Assembly: GCF_017876405.1 (NCBI RefSeq)
Contig: NZ_JAGINW010000001.1
Location: 943,203 to 1,007,202 of the forward strand
Length of the DNA: 64,000 bases
Source: Kibdelosporangium banguiense
GTDB lineage: Bacteria > Actinomycetota > Actinomycetes > Mycobacteriales > Pseudonocardiaceae
Direction of reading: 5' to 3'
The notes under the pieces are model-generated. The model saw only the letters and a list, made by a program, of their open reading frames with translations, searched no databases and had not been told where the DNA came from. Below, piece by piece: positions 17,538-26,512 of this stretch. The position numbers were made by a program, and so were the translations under genes. Numbering within the stretch: the first letter of the stretch is position 1; each line of letters opens with the position of its first letter.

Positions 17538-18227
17538 TTAGCGGCCTACGCCGTAGACGCCTCGGGCGTCGTCACGGATGACCCTGCCAAAAGCAAGCTC
17601 GACGACTCTGCGGCGCATCGAGTCCACGATGGAATGGTCGTGGGTGGCCATCAGGACGGTCGTGCCGGTGCGGTTGATCCGCTCCAGCAGCAGCATGATG
17701 TCCTGGCTGGTGTCGGGGTCCAGGTTTCCGGTCGGTTCGTCGGCCAGCAGGACCAGCGGCCGGTTGACGAACGCTCGCGCGATCGCCACACGCTGCTGCT
17801 CACCACCAGAGAGCTCGTGCGGCATCCGGCCCGCCTTGCCTTCCAGGCCGACCAGCTCAAGCACCTCGGGCACCACCTTCTTGATGGTGTGCGAGGGCTT
17901 GCCGATCACCTCGAGGGCGAAGGCGACGTTCTCCGCCACGGTCTTGTTCACCAGCAGCCGGAAGTCCTGGAACACACAGCCGATGGACTGGCGCAGCCGG
18001 GGCACCCGGCGTCGCGCCATCCTGGTGATGTCGAAGTTGTTGACATACACCTTGCCCTTGGACGGCACTTCCTCACGGAGCAGCAGCCTCAGGAATGTGG
18101 ACTTTCCCGACCCGGACGGGCCGATCAGGAAGATGAACTCCCCCTTGTCCATGTCCACCGAGACGTCGTCCAGCGCGGGACGCGTCGACGTCTTGTAGTT
18201 CTTGGAAACATGTTCAAGCCGGATCAC
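17538..18227 (-). CDS. ftsE: cell division ATP-binding protein FtsE
   Basis: 229 residues, an ABC ATPase. Walker [10 protein letters not shown] is at residues 36-44; the signature [14 protein letters not shown] and Walker [14 protein letters not shown] follow in order. The GTG start is 8 bases after TAGACT, so the ftsEX-smpB series may have a promoter here as well as read-through from prfB, which ends 59 bases upstream. Confidence 0.96.
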   Translation of the reverse strand: MIRLEHVSKNYKTSTRPALDDVSVDMDKGEFIFLIGPSGSGKSTFLRLLLREEVPSKGKVYVNNFDITRMARRRVPRLRQSIGCVFQDFRLLVNKTVAENVAFALEVIGKPSHTIKKVVPEVLELVGLEGKAGRMPHELSGGEQQRVAIARAFVNRPLVLLADEPTGNLDPDTSQDIMLLLERINRTGTTVLMATHDHSIVDSMRRRVVELAFGRVIRDDARGVYGVGR

Positions 18228-18286
18228 GGTCGGCGAGTCTACCCACGACCGTTATCCGGCTGTTGCATTGGGGATGCTAACGACTC

Positions 18287-19384
18287 TCAGTTAGTACGCC
18301 GCCACCGAATTCCGGCCTCCAGGAAGCCGTCGATGTCACCGTCGAGCACAGCGGAGGGATTCCCCACTTCGTACTCGGTACGCAGGTCCTTGACCATCTG
18401 ATACGGGTGCAGAACGTACGAGCGCATCTGGTTTCCCCAGCTGGAGCCGCCGTCGCCCTTGAGCTCGTCCATCTTGGCCTGCTCCTCCTGGCGCTGGCGC
18501 TCGAGCAGTTTGGCCTGCAGGACGACCATCGCGGAGGCCTTGTTCTGCAACTGGGAGCGTTCGTTCTGACACGAGACGACGATTCCTGTCGGTATGTGCG
18601 TGATGCGTACCGCGGAGTCGGTCGTGTTCACACCCTGGCCACCAGGGCCGGACGAGCGGTAGACGTCGATACGCAGTTCTTTCTCGTCGATATCGACGTG
18701 GTCGGACTGCTCGACGACGGGGACGACCTCGACACCGGCGAATGACGTCTGCCTGCGGCCCTGGTTGTCGAACGGCGAGATACGCACGAGACGGTGGGTG
18801 CCCTGCTCCACGGAGAGCGTGCCGTACGCGTAGGGCGCGGTGACCTTGAAGGTCGCGGACTTGATGCCCGCTTCTTCCGCGTAAGAGGTGTCGTACACGT
18901 CGATGGTGTAGTTGTGCCGCTCAGCCCACCGCGTGTACATGCGCAGGAGCATCTCGGCGAAGTCCGCCGCGTCCACGCCGCCGGCTTCCGAACGGATTGT
19001 GACCAGAGCGTCACGCTCGTCGTACTCGCCGGACAGCAACGTGCGAACCTCAAGGGAGCCGATGTCGGAACGCAACTGGTTGCGCTCGGCGTCCGCCTCG
19101 GCCAAGCTGCTCTCGTCGCCCTCGTCCTCAGCCAGCTCGTAGAGCACGCTGAGGTCGTCCATGCGCTGGCGCAGCTCGGAGACCCGGCGCAGCTCACCCT
19201 GCTTGTGGGAGAGCTGGCTGGTCACCAGCTGCCCCTTCTCCGGGTCGTCCCACAGGTCGGGGCGCGCGGCCTGCTCTTCCAACTCGGCCACCTGGGCGCG
19301 CAGCGAATCGAGATCCGTCACCGCCTCGATGCTCGACAACGTGGCGGAGAGTTCGTTCAGGTCTGCTGCGACGTCCGGGTTCAC
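18287..19384 (-). CDS. prfB: peptide chain release factor 2
   Basis: 365 residues. The catalytic GGQ is in [12 protein letters not shown]. The tripeptide that reads UGA/UAA, normally SPF in RF2, is present in [11 protein letters not shown]. The frame is continuous, so the programmed +1 frameshift used to autoregulate prfB in many other bacteria is absent. The GTG at 19384 was chosen because TAACCT lies 8 bases upstream and the N-terminus then matches relatives (NPDVAADL); a TTG two codons earlier is possible. Confidence 0.96.
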   Translation of the reverse strand: MNPDVAADLNELSATLSSIEAVTDLDSLRAQVAELEEQAARPDLWDDPEKGQLVTSQLSHKQGELRRVSELRQRMDDLSVLYELAEDEGDESSLAEADAERNQLRSDIGSLEVRTLLSGEYDERDALVTIRSEAGGVDAADFAEMLLRMYTRWAERHNYTIDVYDTSYAEEAGIKSATFKVTAPYAYGTLSVEQGTHRLVRISPFDNQGRRQTSFAGVEVVPVVEQSDHVDIDEKELRIDVYRSSGPGGQGVNTTDSAVRITHIPTGIVVSCQNERSQLQNKASAMVVLQAKLLERQRQEEQAKMDELKGDGGSSWGNQMRSYVLHPYQMVKDLRTEYEVGNPSAVLDGDIDGFLEAGIRWRRTN

Positions 19385-19422
19385 GGCCAAGAAGGTTACG
19401 TCAGACCGCGTGCCAGTGCGTT

Positions 19423-19451
19423 GCCGGTCGGCCTGTAATGAGCCGACCGGC
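19423..19451. terminator. strong hairpin between padR-type gene and prfB
   Basis: GCCGGTCGGC at 19423-19432 and GCCGACCGGC at 19442-19451 form a perfect 10-bp stem with a 9-base loop. It begins 8 bases after the stop of the PadR gene. There is no T-run on the minus strand, so it is a terminator-like structure rather than a proven intrinsic terminator. Confidence 0.5.
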
Positions 19452-19459
19452 GCATTTGT

Positions 19460-19960
19460 TCAGTCTTTCGGGACAGCGTCGAGCAGTTTCAGTGCCGCCC
19501 TGGCACGGGCCACTGCGAACTCGCCGATCGCCTTCGCGTAGTTGTCGTCAGTGCTCTTGACCGAGTTGCGGGCCTCTTCCAGCTCGGCGTTGTACGCCTG
19601 CCGAGCGGTGTCGACCAACGCGGTGCGCTGCTTCGCGGTCAGGTTGCTGGCGTGCACGAGGCGCAGGATCAGCGGGCTGCGCAGATGGTCTGGACCAGGC
19701 TCGGAGGCAAGCCAGGTCTTGAAGGCCTTCTTGCCTGCGGCCGTGATCAGGTACTGCTGGCTGGAACGGGGACCTTGCTTGCCAAGGCGGACAAGGCCGG
19801 CGTCGGCCAGCGCGGGAAGCTCGCGGTAGACCTGGCTGCGCGTGACGCTGAAGAACGCGCCAAAGCGCTCACGGGCCACCGCGACCAGCTGGCCACCCGT
19901 CTTCGGGCCGTCATGGAGCAAGCCGAGCAGAGCCGCGGCTGTTGCGTTCAATTCAGACAC
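19460..19960 (-). CDS. PadR family transcriptional regulator
   Basis: 166 residues. The N-terminal winged helix reads AALLGLLHDGPKTGGQLV, then SVTRSQVYRELPALADAGLV and the wing PRSSQQYLITAAGKKAF; the C-terminal helical dimerisation region follows. PadR proteins repress genes for detoxification or efflux and usually autoregulate. The upstream region holds two 13-bp direct repeats at a 22-bp period, possible binding sites. The gene stands alone on its transcript. Confidence 0.9.
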   Translation of the reverse strand: MSELNATAAALLGLLHDGPKTGGQLVAVARERFGAFFSVTRSQVYRELPALADAGLVRLGKQGPRSSQQYLITAAGKKAFKTWLASEPGPDHLRSPLILRLVHASNLTAKQRTALVDTARQAYNAELEEARNSVKSTDDNYAKAIGEFAVARARAALKLLDAVPKD

Positions 19961-19988
19961 CTACCCACCGTGCCATGAATTTCTCTCG

Positions 19989-20023
19989 CTGTCCACAATG
20001 GGCATGCGTTCTGTCCACAATGG
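19989..20023. promoter_or_regulatory. direct repeats upstream of the PadR gene
   Basis: CTGTCCACAATGG occurs at 19989-20001 and again at 20011-20023, 22 bp apart or two helical turns, so both copies face the same side of the DNA. They lie between the PadR start and the stop of the next gene on the same strand. The canonical PadR site (ATGT-N8-ACAT) is not seen. Confidence 0.45.
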
Positions 20024-20063
20024 CTAATCGGTCACCCGGATGTCGCAAGTACACCCGATTGGC

Positions 20064-21158
20064 TCAGTACTGCTTCTTTCGCACCCACTCCGACCAGGCA
20101 CGAAGCCATTCGTCCTGACCGGTCATCAGCTCCGCGTGCCAGCGCCGCAACGAATCATCATGTTCCCGAGAAGTTCTTTCCTGATGGGCGAACGGATCGG
20201 GCATCCAGCCGCGTTGAGACGCCCAAACGGTCCGCCAGATCTCTTGGGCCGGACGGCTCAACAGCTCAAGGCGCATCCCTGTCCAGTACAAGAGAGTCTC
20301 GGTCACCGCGGCGTCGCGCAGCCGCTTGTCTGTGAACCAGGGTGCCTTCTCCTGCAAACGGCCCAACTGGTTAACCAGAATGGTGACAACCTCGTTGGCG
20401 TCCTGTCTGGACTGATCGGCCAGATGCATCTGCGCCCGGACGGCCGCTTCCCAGAGTTCCCCGTGCTTACGGGCGTTGCCGCGCAGCCGGGGCGGACGTC
20501 CTTCGCGCGCAGCGGCTTCCAGCTGAAGACTGCGCGAGAGCGTCGCGTCGATCAGCGAGCGATGCGCTGTGGCGACGTCGAAAGGCCGGTCCATGATCGG
20601 CATTGTCGGCGGGTTGGCGCGCAGATCCCGCAGATATTCCCTACGTCCGCGAAGGAAAGTCTCGAGATTGGGCACTGCCACCAGATGCGTGGCCGCCAGC
20701 TCCCACTCCCGGGCGACGACGATCACATCGGAGTCCTGGTGCCAGCAACGGGCTGCCCACATCTTGCGCCTGGTGCGCAGCAGCGAGGCCGGCCGTGGCG
20801 TTCCGTTCACAATCACGTGCGCCGGGACGGGATCTCCCGCGACCGGGCCGTTGTCATCCATGCTGTCCAGCGCGTTCTCCAGAAACCACCGCAGGTCCGG
20901 AGGGTTGCGAGCGTCCAGCCAGCGCGCTGTGTGCACCTGCACGAGCGGTCCGCTTGGCCGCATCAGGTCGCCGTACGCGAGCCCGATACTTTCCACGATC
21001 CCGTCGTTGATCTCCGCCTCACCGAGTAAGCGCGGCTGTGGTGCGGGTTCGGCCATCCCGAGCAAGGGCAACGAGCTTGCCCGGACCAGGCGCTCGTATT
21101 CAGCCTCCTGCCGGGAAAACAAGGCCTCCATCTCCGGTGAGGGCGGCACGAGCTCCAT
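20064..21158 (-). CDS. hypothetical protein, 364 aa
   Basis: A soluble protein without signal or membrane segments, beginning MELVPPSPEMEALFSRQEAEYERLV. It is rich in Trp, Arg and Glu and largely helical by pattern, with no motif I recognise. The C-terminus is strongly charged (WLRAWSEWVRKKQY). The ATG at 21158 is favoured over an open frame extending to 21230 because coding character begins here and CACACT lies 6 bases upstream. It ends 40 bases before the direct repeats in front of the PadR gene. No function is proposed. Confidence 0.65.
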   Translation of the reverse strand: MELVPPSPEMEALFSRQEAEYERLVRASSLPLLGMAEPAPQPRLLGEAEINDGIVESIGLAYGDLMRPSGPLVQVHTARWLDARNPPDLRWFLENALDSMDDNGPVAGDPVPAHVIVNGTPRPASLLRTRRKMWAARCWHQDSDVIVVAREWELAATHLVAVPNLETFLRGRREYLRDLRANPPTMPIMDRPFDVATAHRSLIDATLSRSLQLEAAAREGRPPRLRGNARKHGELWEAAVRAQMHLADQSRQDANEVVTILVNQLGRLQEKAPWFTDKRLRDAAVTETLLYWTGMRLELLSRPAQEIWRTVWASQRGWMPDPFAHQERTSREHDDSLRRWHAELMTGQDEWLRAWSEWVRKKQY

Positions 21159-21820
21159 GTGCCCAGTGTGCCAGCTCGACCACGAACCGAACACGGTCGG
21201 CGCGCCGAGGCGCCCCCGATGGACGGCCAACGGTCGTTCACCAGCTATTACCGGCCATTCCCAGGACTGGCAGATGATCCAGTAACCGCGTTGCGGAACG
21301 CGGTCATGCGATTACCCGCCGTGGCGAGGCCAGTTTCCACTGTGGACATCCGAAAATCCCGGGGACCACTTCACTACGCGTACGGGACCCAAGGACGGTT
21401 TCAACCGACTGGCCTATCGCCGGGAGCTGCCTGAGAACGGAACGTACTTGCACCGCGCGCCGAAGAAGTCCACATTCGCGTACCACGGCGGGCTTTGAGC
21501 CTCGCCGTGGATGATCCGGTTCAGCTCACCTGAGTGTCACGCGTGACACTGACACCGCGGCCCCGACGCATGACTGCCAACGGTTTCCTGCCGCAACGCG
21601 TCCAACGTCCAGTCCTGCAAGCACATACCGGCACCGGCACGACAGTGCCCGTCATCCACCCGCTCTACTCACACCGGCCACACTGCACACCACCGCTCAA
21701 AGTGGAACCACCGCAAGCCCGGTCTTACAAGGAAAAAGCAGGCCACAGCCCCAACCCTCTACAACGAACTCTCCCACCCAGCCACCCCCCAATGATCAAC
21801 ATCAGAGCGAAGCCCAAGCA
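21159..21820. other. region without an assignable gene
   Basis: About 660 bases. A plus-strand frame from 21286 to 21498 is open but has no start codon; it ends with the plausible coding phrase RLAYRRELPENGTYLHRAPK and may be a gene remnant. From about 21590 the plus strand becomes C/A-rich and G-poor, as in other stretches that face structural RNA genes. No confident gene is seen. Confidence 0.4.
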
Positions 21821-21875
21821 CCCACCACTGGTTCAGCACCCAACCGCACCGTGGGGGTTCGACCCTCCCACAATG
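21821..21875. repeat. dispersed hairpin repeat, copy c
   Basis: Begins CCCACCACTGGTTCAGCA, then CCCAACCGCACCGTGGGGGT and a short hairpin region GGGGTTCGACCC. It shares its first 40 bases with copy d almost exactly and lies just beyond the terminator of the first initiator tRNA gene. Confidence 0.6.
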
Positions 21876-21880
21876 CGAAA

Positions 21881-21915
21881 CAGCCCCTGTCCACGATTTC
21901 CGCGAACAGGGGCTG
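21881..21915 (-). terminator. terminator hairpin of initiator tRNA copy 1
   Basis: CAGCCCCTGT (21881-21890) pairs with ACAGGGGCTG (21906-21915) around a 15-base loop. On the minus strand it is followed by TTTCGC. It lies 11 bases beyond the tRNA 3' end. Confidence 0.6.
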
Positions 21916-21926
21916 CCTCAACTATG

Positions 21927-22000
21927 TAGCGGGGACAGGATTTGAACCTGCGACCTCTGGGTTATGAGCCCAGCGAGCTACCGAGCTGCTCCACCCCGCG
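21927..22000 (-). tRNA. initiator tRNA-fMet (CAU), copy 1
   Basis: 74 nt without CCA. The acceptor stem has an unpaired first position (C1 opposite U72), and the anticodon stem carries three G-C pairs next to the loop (CTGGG-CTCATAA-CCCAG). Both are initiator hallmarks, so this is tRNA-fMet and not the elongator. The T-loop TTCAAAT and D-arm are normal. The second copy at 23198 is identical. Confidence 0.93.
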
Positions 22001-22017
22001 TCGTTGTTATGTGGAGA

Positions 22018-22023
22018 ACTCTA
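22018..22023 (-). promoter_or_regulatory. candidate -10 of initiator tRNA copy 1
   Basis: TAGAGT on the minus strand, 17 bases before the tRNA 5' end. The matching -35 region is weak (TGAAAA at an 18-base spacing). Confidence 0.35.
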
Positions 22024-22118
22024 CACCGCGCTGTCGAGCCGTTTTCACCGGGGTCCATGGCAGAAAAAGTGGGTTTCCCGTCATTGCGGTCGTCGCAGGT
22101 CAGGACCACGATGGAGGT

Positions 22119-23060
22119 ATGGCGAAGGTCGTGCTCATCCCCCTGTTCGACGGGATCCAGAGCCTCGACGTGACCGGGCCCTTGGAGGTCTTCACCGGCG
22201 CCGGCCGCTACCTGCACCGGGACGCCTACAAGGTGCTCACGGCGTCCGTCGGGGGTGGCGTGATCCGAAGTGCCTCCGGCCTGCGGATCACGCCGGACGT
22301 CGGCCTCTGGGACGCACCACGCCCCCACACGATCGTCGTCCCGGGCGGCGCGGGCACAAAGGACGGCCAGCCGGAGATCGTCGAGTGGCTCCGCCAGAAA
22401 GCCGAGGCGGCCGAACGCATCGTCTCGGTCTGCAGCGGAGCCTTCCTCCTGGCCGAAGCAGGACTCCTCAACGGCCGCAAAGCCACAACCCACTGGTCGG
22501 TCTGCGGAACGCTCGCCAGAACCTTCCCAGAAGTGACCGTAGATCCAGAACCCATCTTCGTCCGAGACGGCAAAGTAGCCACCTCCGCAGGCGTAACCAG
22601 CGGAATCGACTTGACACTCGCCCTGGTCGAAGAAGATCTCGGCCGGGACGCCGCCCTGGCGATCGCCCGCCACCTGGTGATGTTCCTACGCCGACCTGGA
22701 AACCAGACGCAATTCAGCGCACAACTGACCGCCCAGTCCGCTGAACGCCGTCCCCTACGCGAAGTACAGCAATGGATAACTGAGCACCCAACCGCGAAGT
22801 TGTCCGTAGAAGCCCTGGCAGAACGCGCAAACCTGTCCCCACGACAGTTCGCCCGGGTCTTCACAGCAGAAACAGGAATGACCCCCGGACGCTACGTCGA
22901 CCGCGTCCGCCTGGAAGAAGCCCGCCGCCGTCTGGAAGACACAGACGCAGGCATAGGCCGAGTAGCCAAAGACTGCGGCTACGGAACCCCGGAAACAATG
23001 CGCCGCGCCTTCATAAGAACCCTAGGAATCTCCCCCGCCGAATACCGCCGCCGCTTCTAG
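22119..23060 (+). CDS. GlxA family regulator (DJ-1/PfpI domain plus AraC helix-turn-helix)
   Basis: 313 residues. The DJ-1/PfpI-like domain (about 1-175) includes the nucleophile-elbow cysteine in IVSVCSGAFLLAEAG. The AraC-type DNA-binding domain (about 215-313) shows LAERANLSPRQFARVF and VAKDCGYGTPETMRRAF. Such proteins sense amino acids, betaines or aldehydes in some species; the ligand here is unknown. The gene lies alone between two identical initiator tRNA genes. The second half switches to A- and C-ending codons and is G-poor. The start is the ATG right after GGAGGT, itself preceded by CACGAT, a weak leaderless-type signal. Confidence 0.9.
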   Translation: MAKVVLIPLFDGIQSLDVTGPLEVFTGAGRYLHRDAYKVLTASVGGGVIRSASGLRITPDVGLWDAPRPHTIVVPGGAGTKDGQPEIVEWLRQKAEAAERIVSVCSGAFLLAEAGLLNGRKATTHWSVCGTLARTFPEVTVDPEPIFVRDGKVATSAGVTSGIDLTLALVEEDLGRDAALAIARHLVMFLRRPGNQTQFSAQLTAQSAERRPLREVQQWITEHPTAKLSVEALAERANLSPRQFARVFTAETGMTPGRYVDRVRLEEARRRLEDTDAGIGRVAKDCGYGTPETMRRAFIRTLGISPAEYRRRF

Positions 23061-23078
23061 CCCCCCAACCCCAAAGCG

Positions 23079-23144
23079 CCCAGCGCTGGTTCAGCACCCA
23101 ACCGCACCGTGGGGGGTTTGGGGGGCTCGGCCCCCAAATATAAT
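23079..23144. repeat. dispersed hairpin repeat, copy d
   Basis: Begins CCCAGCGCTGGTTCAGCA, then CCCAACCGCACCGTGGGG, then the hairpin TTTGGGGG-gctcgg-CCCCCAAA followed by TATAATGCG. It is the clearest copy and lies between the GlxA-type gene and the second initiator tRNA. Confidence 0.65.
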
Positions 23145-23150
23145 GCGAAA

Positions 23151-23187
23151 CAGCCCCCCGTTTGCGCATTCTGCAAACAAGGGGCTG
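23151..23187 (-). terminator. terminator hairpin of initiator tRNA copy 2
   Basis: A nested stem: outer CAGCCCC with GGGGCTG and inner GTTTGC with GCAAAC, separated by mismatched C/A bases. TTTCGCATTATA follows on the minus strand. It is 10 bases beyond the tRNA 3' end. Confidence 0.6.
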
Positions 23188-23197
23188 CCACGCTGCG

Positions 23198-23271
23198 TAG
23201 CGGGGACAGGATTTGAACCTGCGACCTCTGGGTTATGAGCCCAGCGAGCTACCGAGCTGCTCCACCCCGCG
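23198..23271 (-). tRNA. initiator tRNA-fMet (CAU), copy 2
   Basis: Identical over all 74 nt to the copy at 21927, with the same C1-U72 mismatch and triple G-C anticodon stem. It has its own promoter and terminator, so it looks like a second functional initiator gene. Confidence 0.93.
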
Positions 23272-23285
23272 TCGTTGTGTCTTTT

Positions 23286-23315
23286 ACTTTACTGGGTGGT
23301 TGCCGGGGTTAGCAA
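23286..23315 (-). promoter_or_regulatory. promoter of initiator tRNA copy 2
   Basis: The -35 TTGCTA (23310-23315) and -10 TAAAGT (23286-23291) on the minus strand are separated by 18 bases. The tRNA begins 14 bases further on. This is a good vegetative-sigma match. Confidence 0.6.
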
Positions 23316-23425
23316 ATCGGGTGGCCCTCTGGTGTCCTGGGTCACTTTCGGGTCCCTGAAAATGCCGCCGGGCCACCTCCGACGCTGTGTCGGGGTGGCC
23401 CGGCGGGTTGTCCGGCTATGCCTGG

Positions 23426-26400
23426 TCAGCCGCCGCCTTGTCCCGGGGTGGGTGAGGAGGGTGGGCCGCTGGGCGGTGGTGATGACGGCGAGGACGCTCC
23501 GGCCGCGGCTTTGGCCTGGTCGTACCTCTTGGTGGCGGCGTCGAGGTCTTCGATCGCCTTGCCGAGGTCGCCGAGGTTGCCGCTCTGCTGCGCCGTCTTG
23601 AGCTTGCCGATCGCAGTCTGGATGTCGGTGATGGCCTGGTTCAGCGCAGGGGACGCACCGCCTCCGCCACCACTGGGCGGCGGACTTGTCGGACTTGTGG
23701 GACTAGTCGGACTTGTCGGTGTCGTGTTCCCCGGGCCTTCACCCGGCTGGGTCGTGGACTGGCCGCTGCCCGCGCCGAAGACCTGGTCCAGAGCCTCGGA
23801 CAGGGTCGCAGCGAATCCGACGCGGTTCTTGTACGCCACCAGCACGCGCGCCAGCTGCGGGAACGCGTTGACGTCCTTCTGCTGGAGGTAGATCGGTTCG
23901 ACGTAGATCAGTCCACCGCCGACCGGGAGGGTCAGCAGGTTTCCGTATCTCACGTCGACGCCGGTGTTCTGGAACAGCGTTCTCTCTTGGGTGAACTTGT
24001 CCGTGGTCCGCATCTGGTTCTGGACCTGGTTGGGACCCGGTGTCGTATCGCCTTCGGTGGGTAGTCGCAGGACTCTGAACTTGCCGTAGTCCTGTGGTTC
24101 GGAGGACACGGACACCCATGCGGCCAGGAACTGCTGCCGGAAGGCCGTCAAGGCACTGGTCACCTGGAATGTGGGACGCGTCTGCCCAGGTGCCTGAGCC
24201 AGGACGTAGTACGGCGGCTGCTTGGCGGCGCTGCCGGTCTCGCCGCCTTCCTTGGTCGGGTCGGCCGGCACGTCCCAGAAGCTCAGGGTGCTGAAGAACT
24301 CCTGCGGCGACTTGACGTGGTACTTCGCCAGCAGGTCACGCTGCACCTTGAACAGGTCTTCGGGGTAGCGGAAGTGCTCCCGCAACTGCTCGGGCACAGC
24401 CGAGTTCGGCTTCACGGTCCCAGGGAACACGCCGGACCACGCCTTGAGCACTGGGTCCTGTTCGTCGATGCCGTACAGCGTCACTGTGCCGTCGTACGCG
24501 TCGACTGTCGCCTTGACCGAGTTACGGATGTAGCCGATCTTGCGGTCCTGCTGACGCGGGACACCGGCGAGCGAGTCGGTGGTGACCTGGCCGAGCGACG
24601 TGGACTGCGAGTACGGGTAGTTGTCGAGCGTCGTGTAGCCGTCGACGATCCAGAGGATCCGGCCGTTGACGACCGCGGGGTACGGGTCCGTGTCCACGGT
24701 CAGCCACGGCGCCGCCTTGGTGACGCGGTCGCGCGGATCACGGTTGTACATGATCTTCGAGCCTTCACCGATACCGGTGTTGAACAGGATGTTCCGCTCG
24801 CCCTCGTGCGCGGCGAACACCAGCCGGTTGAGCAGGCCGTCGATCGGCACACCGCCAGAACCCTTGTACAGGTACTCGCTGTCGTTGGGGGTGTCGTACT
24901 CGCCTGGGGCCTCGCCCTGCTTGCCGCCGACGATCGCGTACGTGGTGGCCAGCTCGCCGTAGTAGATCCGCGGCTCGGTGACCGGGATGTCCATCGGCGT
25001 CTTGGCGGCGATCGCGTTCAGGTCGCTGACCGTGAACTCCGGATAGCCACCCTGTTGGCTGCTGGTGGTGCCCACGGGCGCGGGTGCACGGTCGATCGTG
25101 TTCGCCGGCGCGGCCACGAAGCCGTTGCCGTGCGTGTAGACCATGTGCCGGTTGATCCACGAGTTCTGCTGCTCGGTCAGACCGGACGACTTGATCTCGC
25201 GGACCGCCACGACGTAGTCCTGGACCTTGCCGTCGACCTTGTAGCGGTCGACGTCCAGCTTGTCCGGGAAGCCGTAGAAGTTCGCGCGGGCCTCGCGCTG
25301 GGTGAACGTGGGCGACAGGATGCTCGGGTCGAGCAGCCGGACGTTCGGGATAGTGCCGGTGTCGTTGCGGATCTCACTGGCCGAGGTGTCGGCCGTGCCC
25401 GCCCGGTACTCGTCGATGGTGACCTTGTCGTCGGTCAGCCCGAACGCCTGTTTTGTGGCGATCAGGTTGCGTTCGATCGACTTGGCCTCCTTCTCGTTGG
25501 CGTTCGGCTTGACCGAGAACTGGTCCAGCACGGCGGGCCAGGCGACGCCGACCAGCAGGCCGGACAGCACCAGCAGGACCAGCGCGATCGCCGGCAGCTG
25601 CAGGTTGCGCATGAACGCGCCGACGAAGAACGCGATCGCACAGAAGATCGCGATCGACATCAGGATCAGCTTGGCTGGCATCACCGCGTTGAGGTCGGTG
25701 TACGTGGCACCGGTGAAGGTGTCGTTGCGGGTGGAGAACAGCAGCTCATACCGGTCGAAGAAGTAGTCGACCGCGTAAACCAGCACGAACACGCCGGCGA
25801 CGGTGGACAGATGCACCCGGGCCGGGCCCGACAGCTGCCCGCCGCGACCGGCCAGCCGGATCCCGCCGAAGACATAGTGGGTGACGACCGCACCGATGAA
25901 AGCGACAACGAGCGCGACGTAGAACCAGCTGATCAGCCACTCGTAGAACGGCAGCTTGAACGCGTAGAAGCCGATGTCGATGTTGAACTCGGGGTCGGTC
26001 TGGCCGAACGGGACGGCGTTGAACATCAGCTGGATCTTCTGCCAGTCGCCCTGCGCGGCCCAGCCGGAGATCACACCGGTGACCACCGGGAGGCCGATGC
26101 CGAACAGGCGGATCCGCTGCACAACGGTGGAGCGGTATCTGGCTAGCGGATCCTCGGCCCCGGACACCGGCACGAAGACCGGCCGGGTGCGATACGCGAT
26201 GGTCAGGCTGACCGCGAGCAACCCGCCGACGAAGATCGCGACGGCGAAGAACAACCCGATCCTGGTCAGCACCTCGGTGGTGAACACCGACCGGAAGCCG
26301 ACCTCCCCGAACCACAGCCAGTCGACATAAGTTTCGATCAGCCGGTTGCCGAGGATGAGGGCGAGGACGAGTACCGCCGCGATGATCAGCAGGATGCGGC

Positions 26401-26446
26401 TGCGGCGAGACAGCTTCGGCAAGCCGATCGAGGGCCGAGAGGCCAC
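23426..26446 (-). CDS. UPF0182 family membrane protein
   Basis: 1006 residues, close to its mycobacterial relatives (about 980). The first 330 residues hold about seven membrane helices. A large extracytoplasmic domain follows, with family phrases such as NLIATKQAFGLTDDKV and DNYPYSQSTSLGQV. The C-terminus carries a low-complexity linker (SPTSPTSPTSPP and a glycine run) and a helical segment. The function of the family is unknown. The GTG start has AGGAG 8 bases upstream; the frame stays open well upstream without coding character. The adjoining PPA1309-type gene is divergent, as in relatives. Confidence 0.92.
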   Translation of the reverse strand: MASRPSIGLPKLSRRSRILLIIAAVLVLALILGNRLIETYVDWLWFGEVGFRSVFTTEVLTRIGLFFAVAIFVGGLLAVSLTIAYRTRPVFVPVSGAEDPLARYRSTVVQRIRLFGIGLPVVTGVISGWAAQGDWQKIQLMFNAVPFGQTDPEFNIDIGFYAFKLPFYEWLISWFYVALVVAFIGAVVTHYVFGGIRLAGRGGQLSGPARVHLSTVAGVFVLVYAVDYFFDRYELLFSTRNDTFTGATYTDLNAVMPAKLILMSIAIFCAIAFFVGAFMRNLQLPAIALVLLVLSGLLVGVAWPAVLDQFSVKPNANEKEAKSIERNLIATKQAFGLTDDKVTIDEYRAGTADTSASEIRNDTGTIPNVRLLDPSILSPTFTQREARANFYGFPDKLDVDRYKVDGKVQDYVVAVREIKSSGLTEQQNSWINRHMVYTHGNGFVAAPANTIDRAPAPVGTTSSQQGGYPEFTVSDLNAIAAKTPMDIPVTEPRIYYGELATTYAIVGGKQGEAPGEYDTPNDSEYLYKGSGGVPIDGLLNRLVFAAHEGERNILFNTGIGEGSKIMYNRDPRDRVTKAAPWLTVDTDPYPAVVNGRILWIVDGYTTLDNYPYSQSTSLGQVTTDSLAGVPRQQDRKIGYIRNSVKATVDAYDGTVTLYGIDEQDPVLKAWSGVFPGTVKPNSAVPEQLREHFRYPEDLFKVQRDLLAKYHVKSPQEFFSTLSFWDVPADPTKEGGETGSAAKQPPYYVLAQAPGQTRPTFQVTSALTAFRQQFLAAWVSVSSEPQDYGKFRVLRLPTEGDTTPGPNQVQNQMRTTDKFTQERTLFQNTGVDVRYGNLLTLPVGGGLIYVEPIYLQQKDVNAFPQLARVLVAYKNRVGFAATLSEALDQVFGAGSGQSTTQPGEGPGNTTPTSPTSPTSPTSPPPSGGGGGASPALNQAITDIQTAIGKLKTAQQSGNLGDLGKAIEDLDAATKRYDQAKAAAGASSPSSPPPSGPPSSPTPGQGGG

Positions 26447-26512
26447 TGGACACGCTCCTGGAATAGCGATCTTTTCTCTGGCAGACAGCCACGCGCTCGA
26501 CAGCTGTCCTAG

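Noticed and set aside
18287..19390. Programmed frameshift in prfB
   Set aside because: The reading frame is continuous from start to stop with no internal UGA.
23680..23730. Short tandem repeats in the UPF0182 gene as a possible CRISPR or satellite
   Set aside because: They encode an SPT-repeat linker in frame and have no spacer structure.
24317..26146. Long plus-strand frame opposite the UPF0182 gene
   Set aside because: Antisense to a well-conserved gene; the protein is Val/Arg/Asp-rich without motifs.
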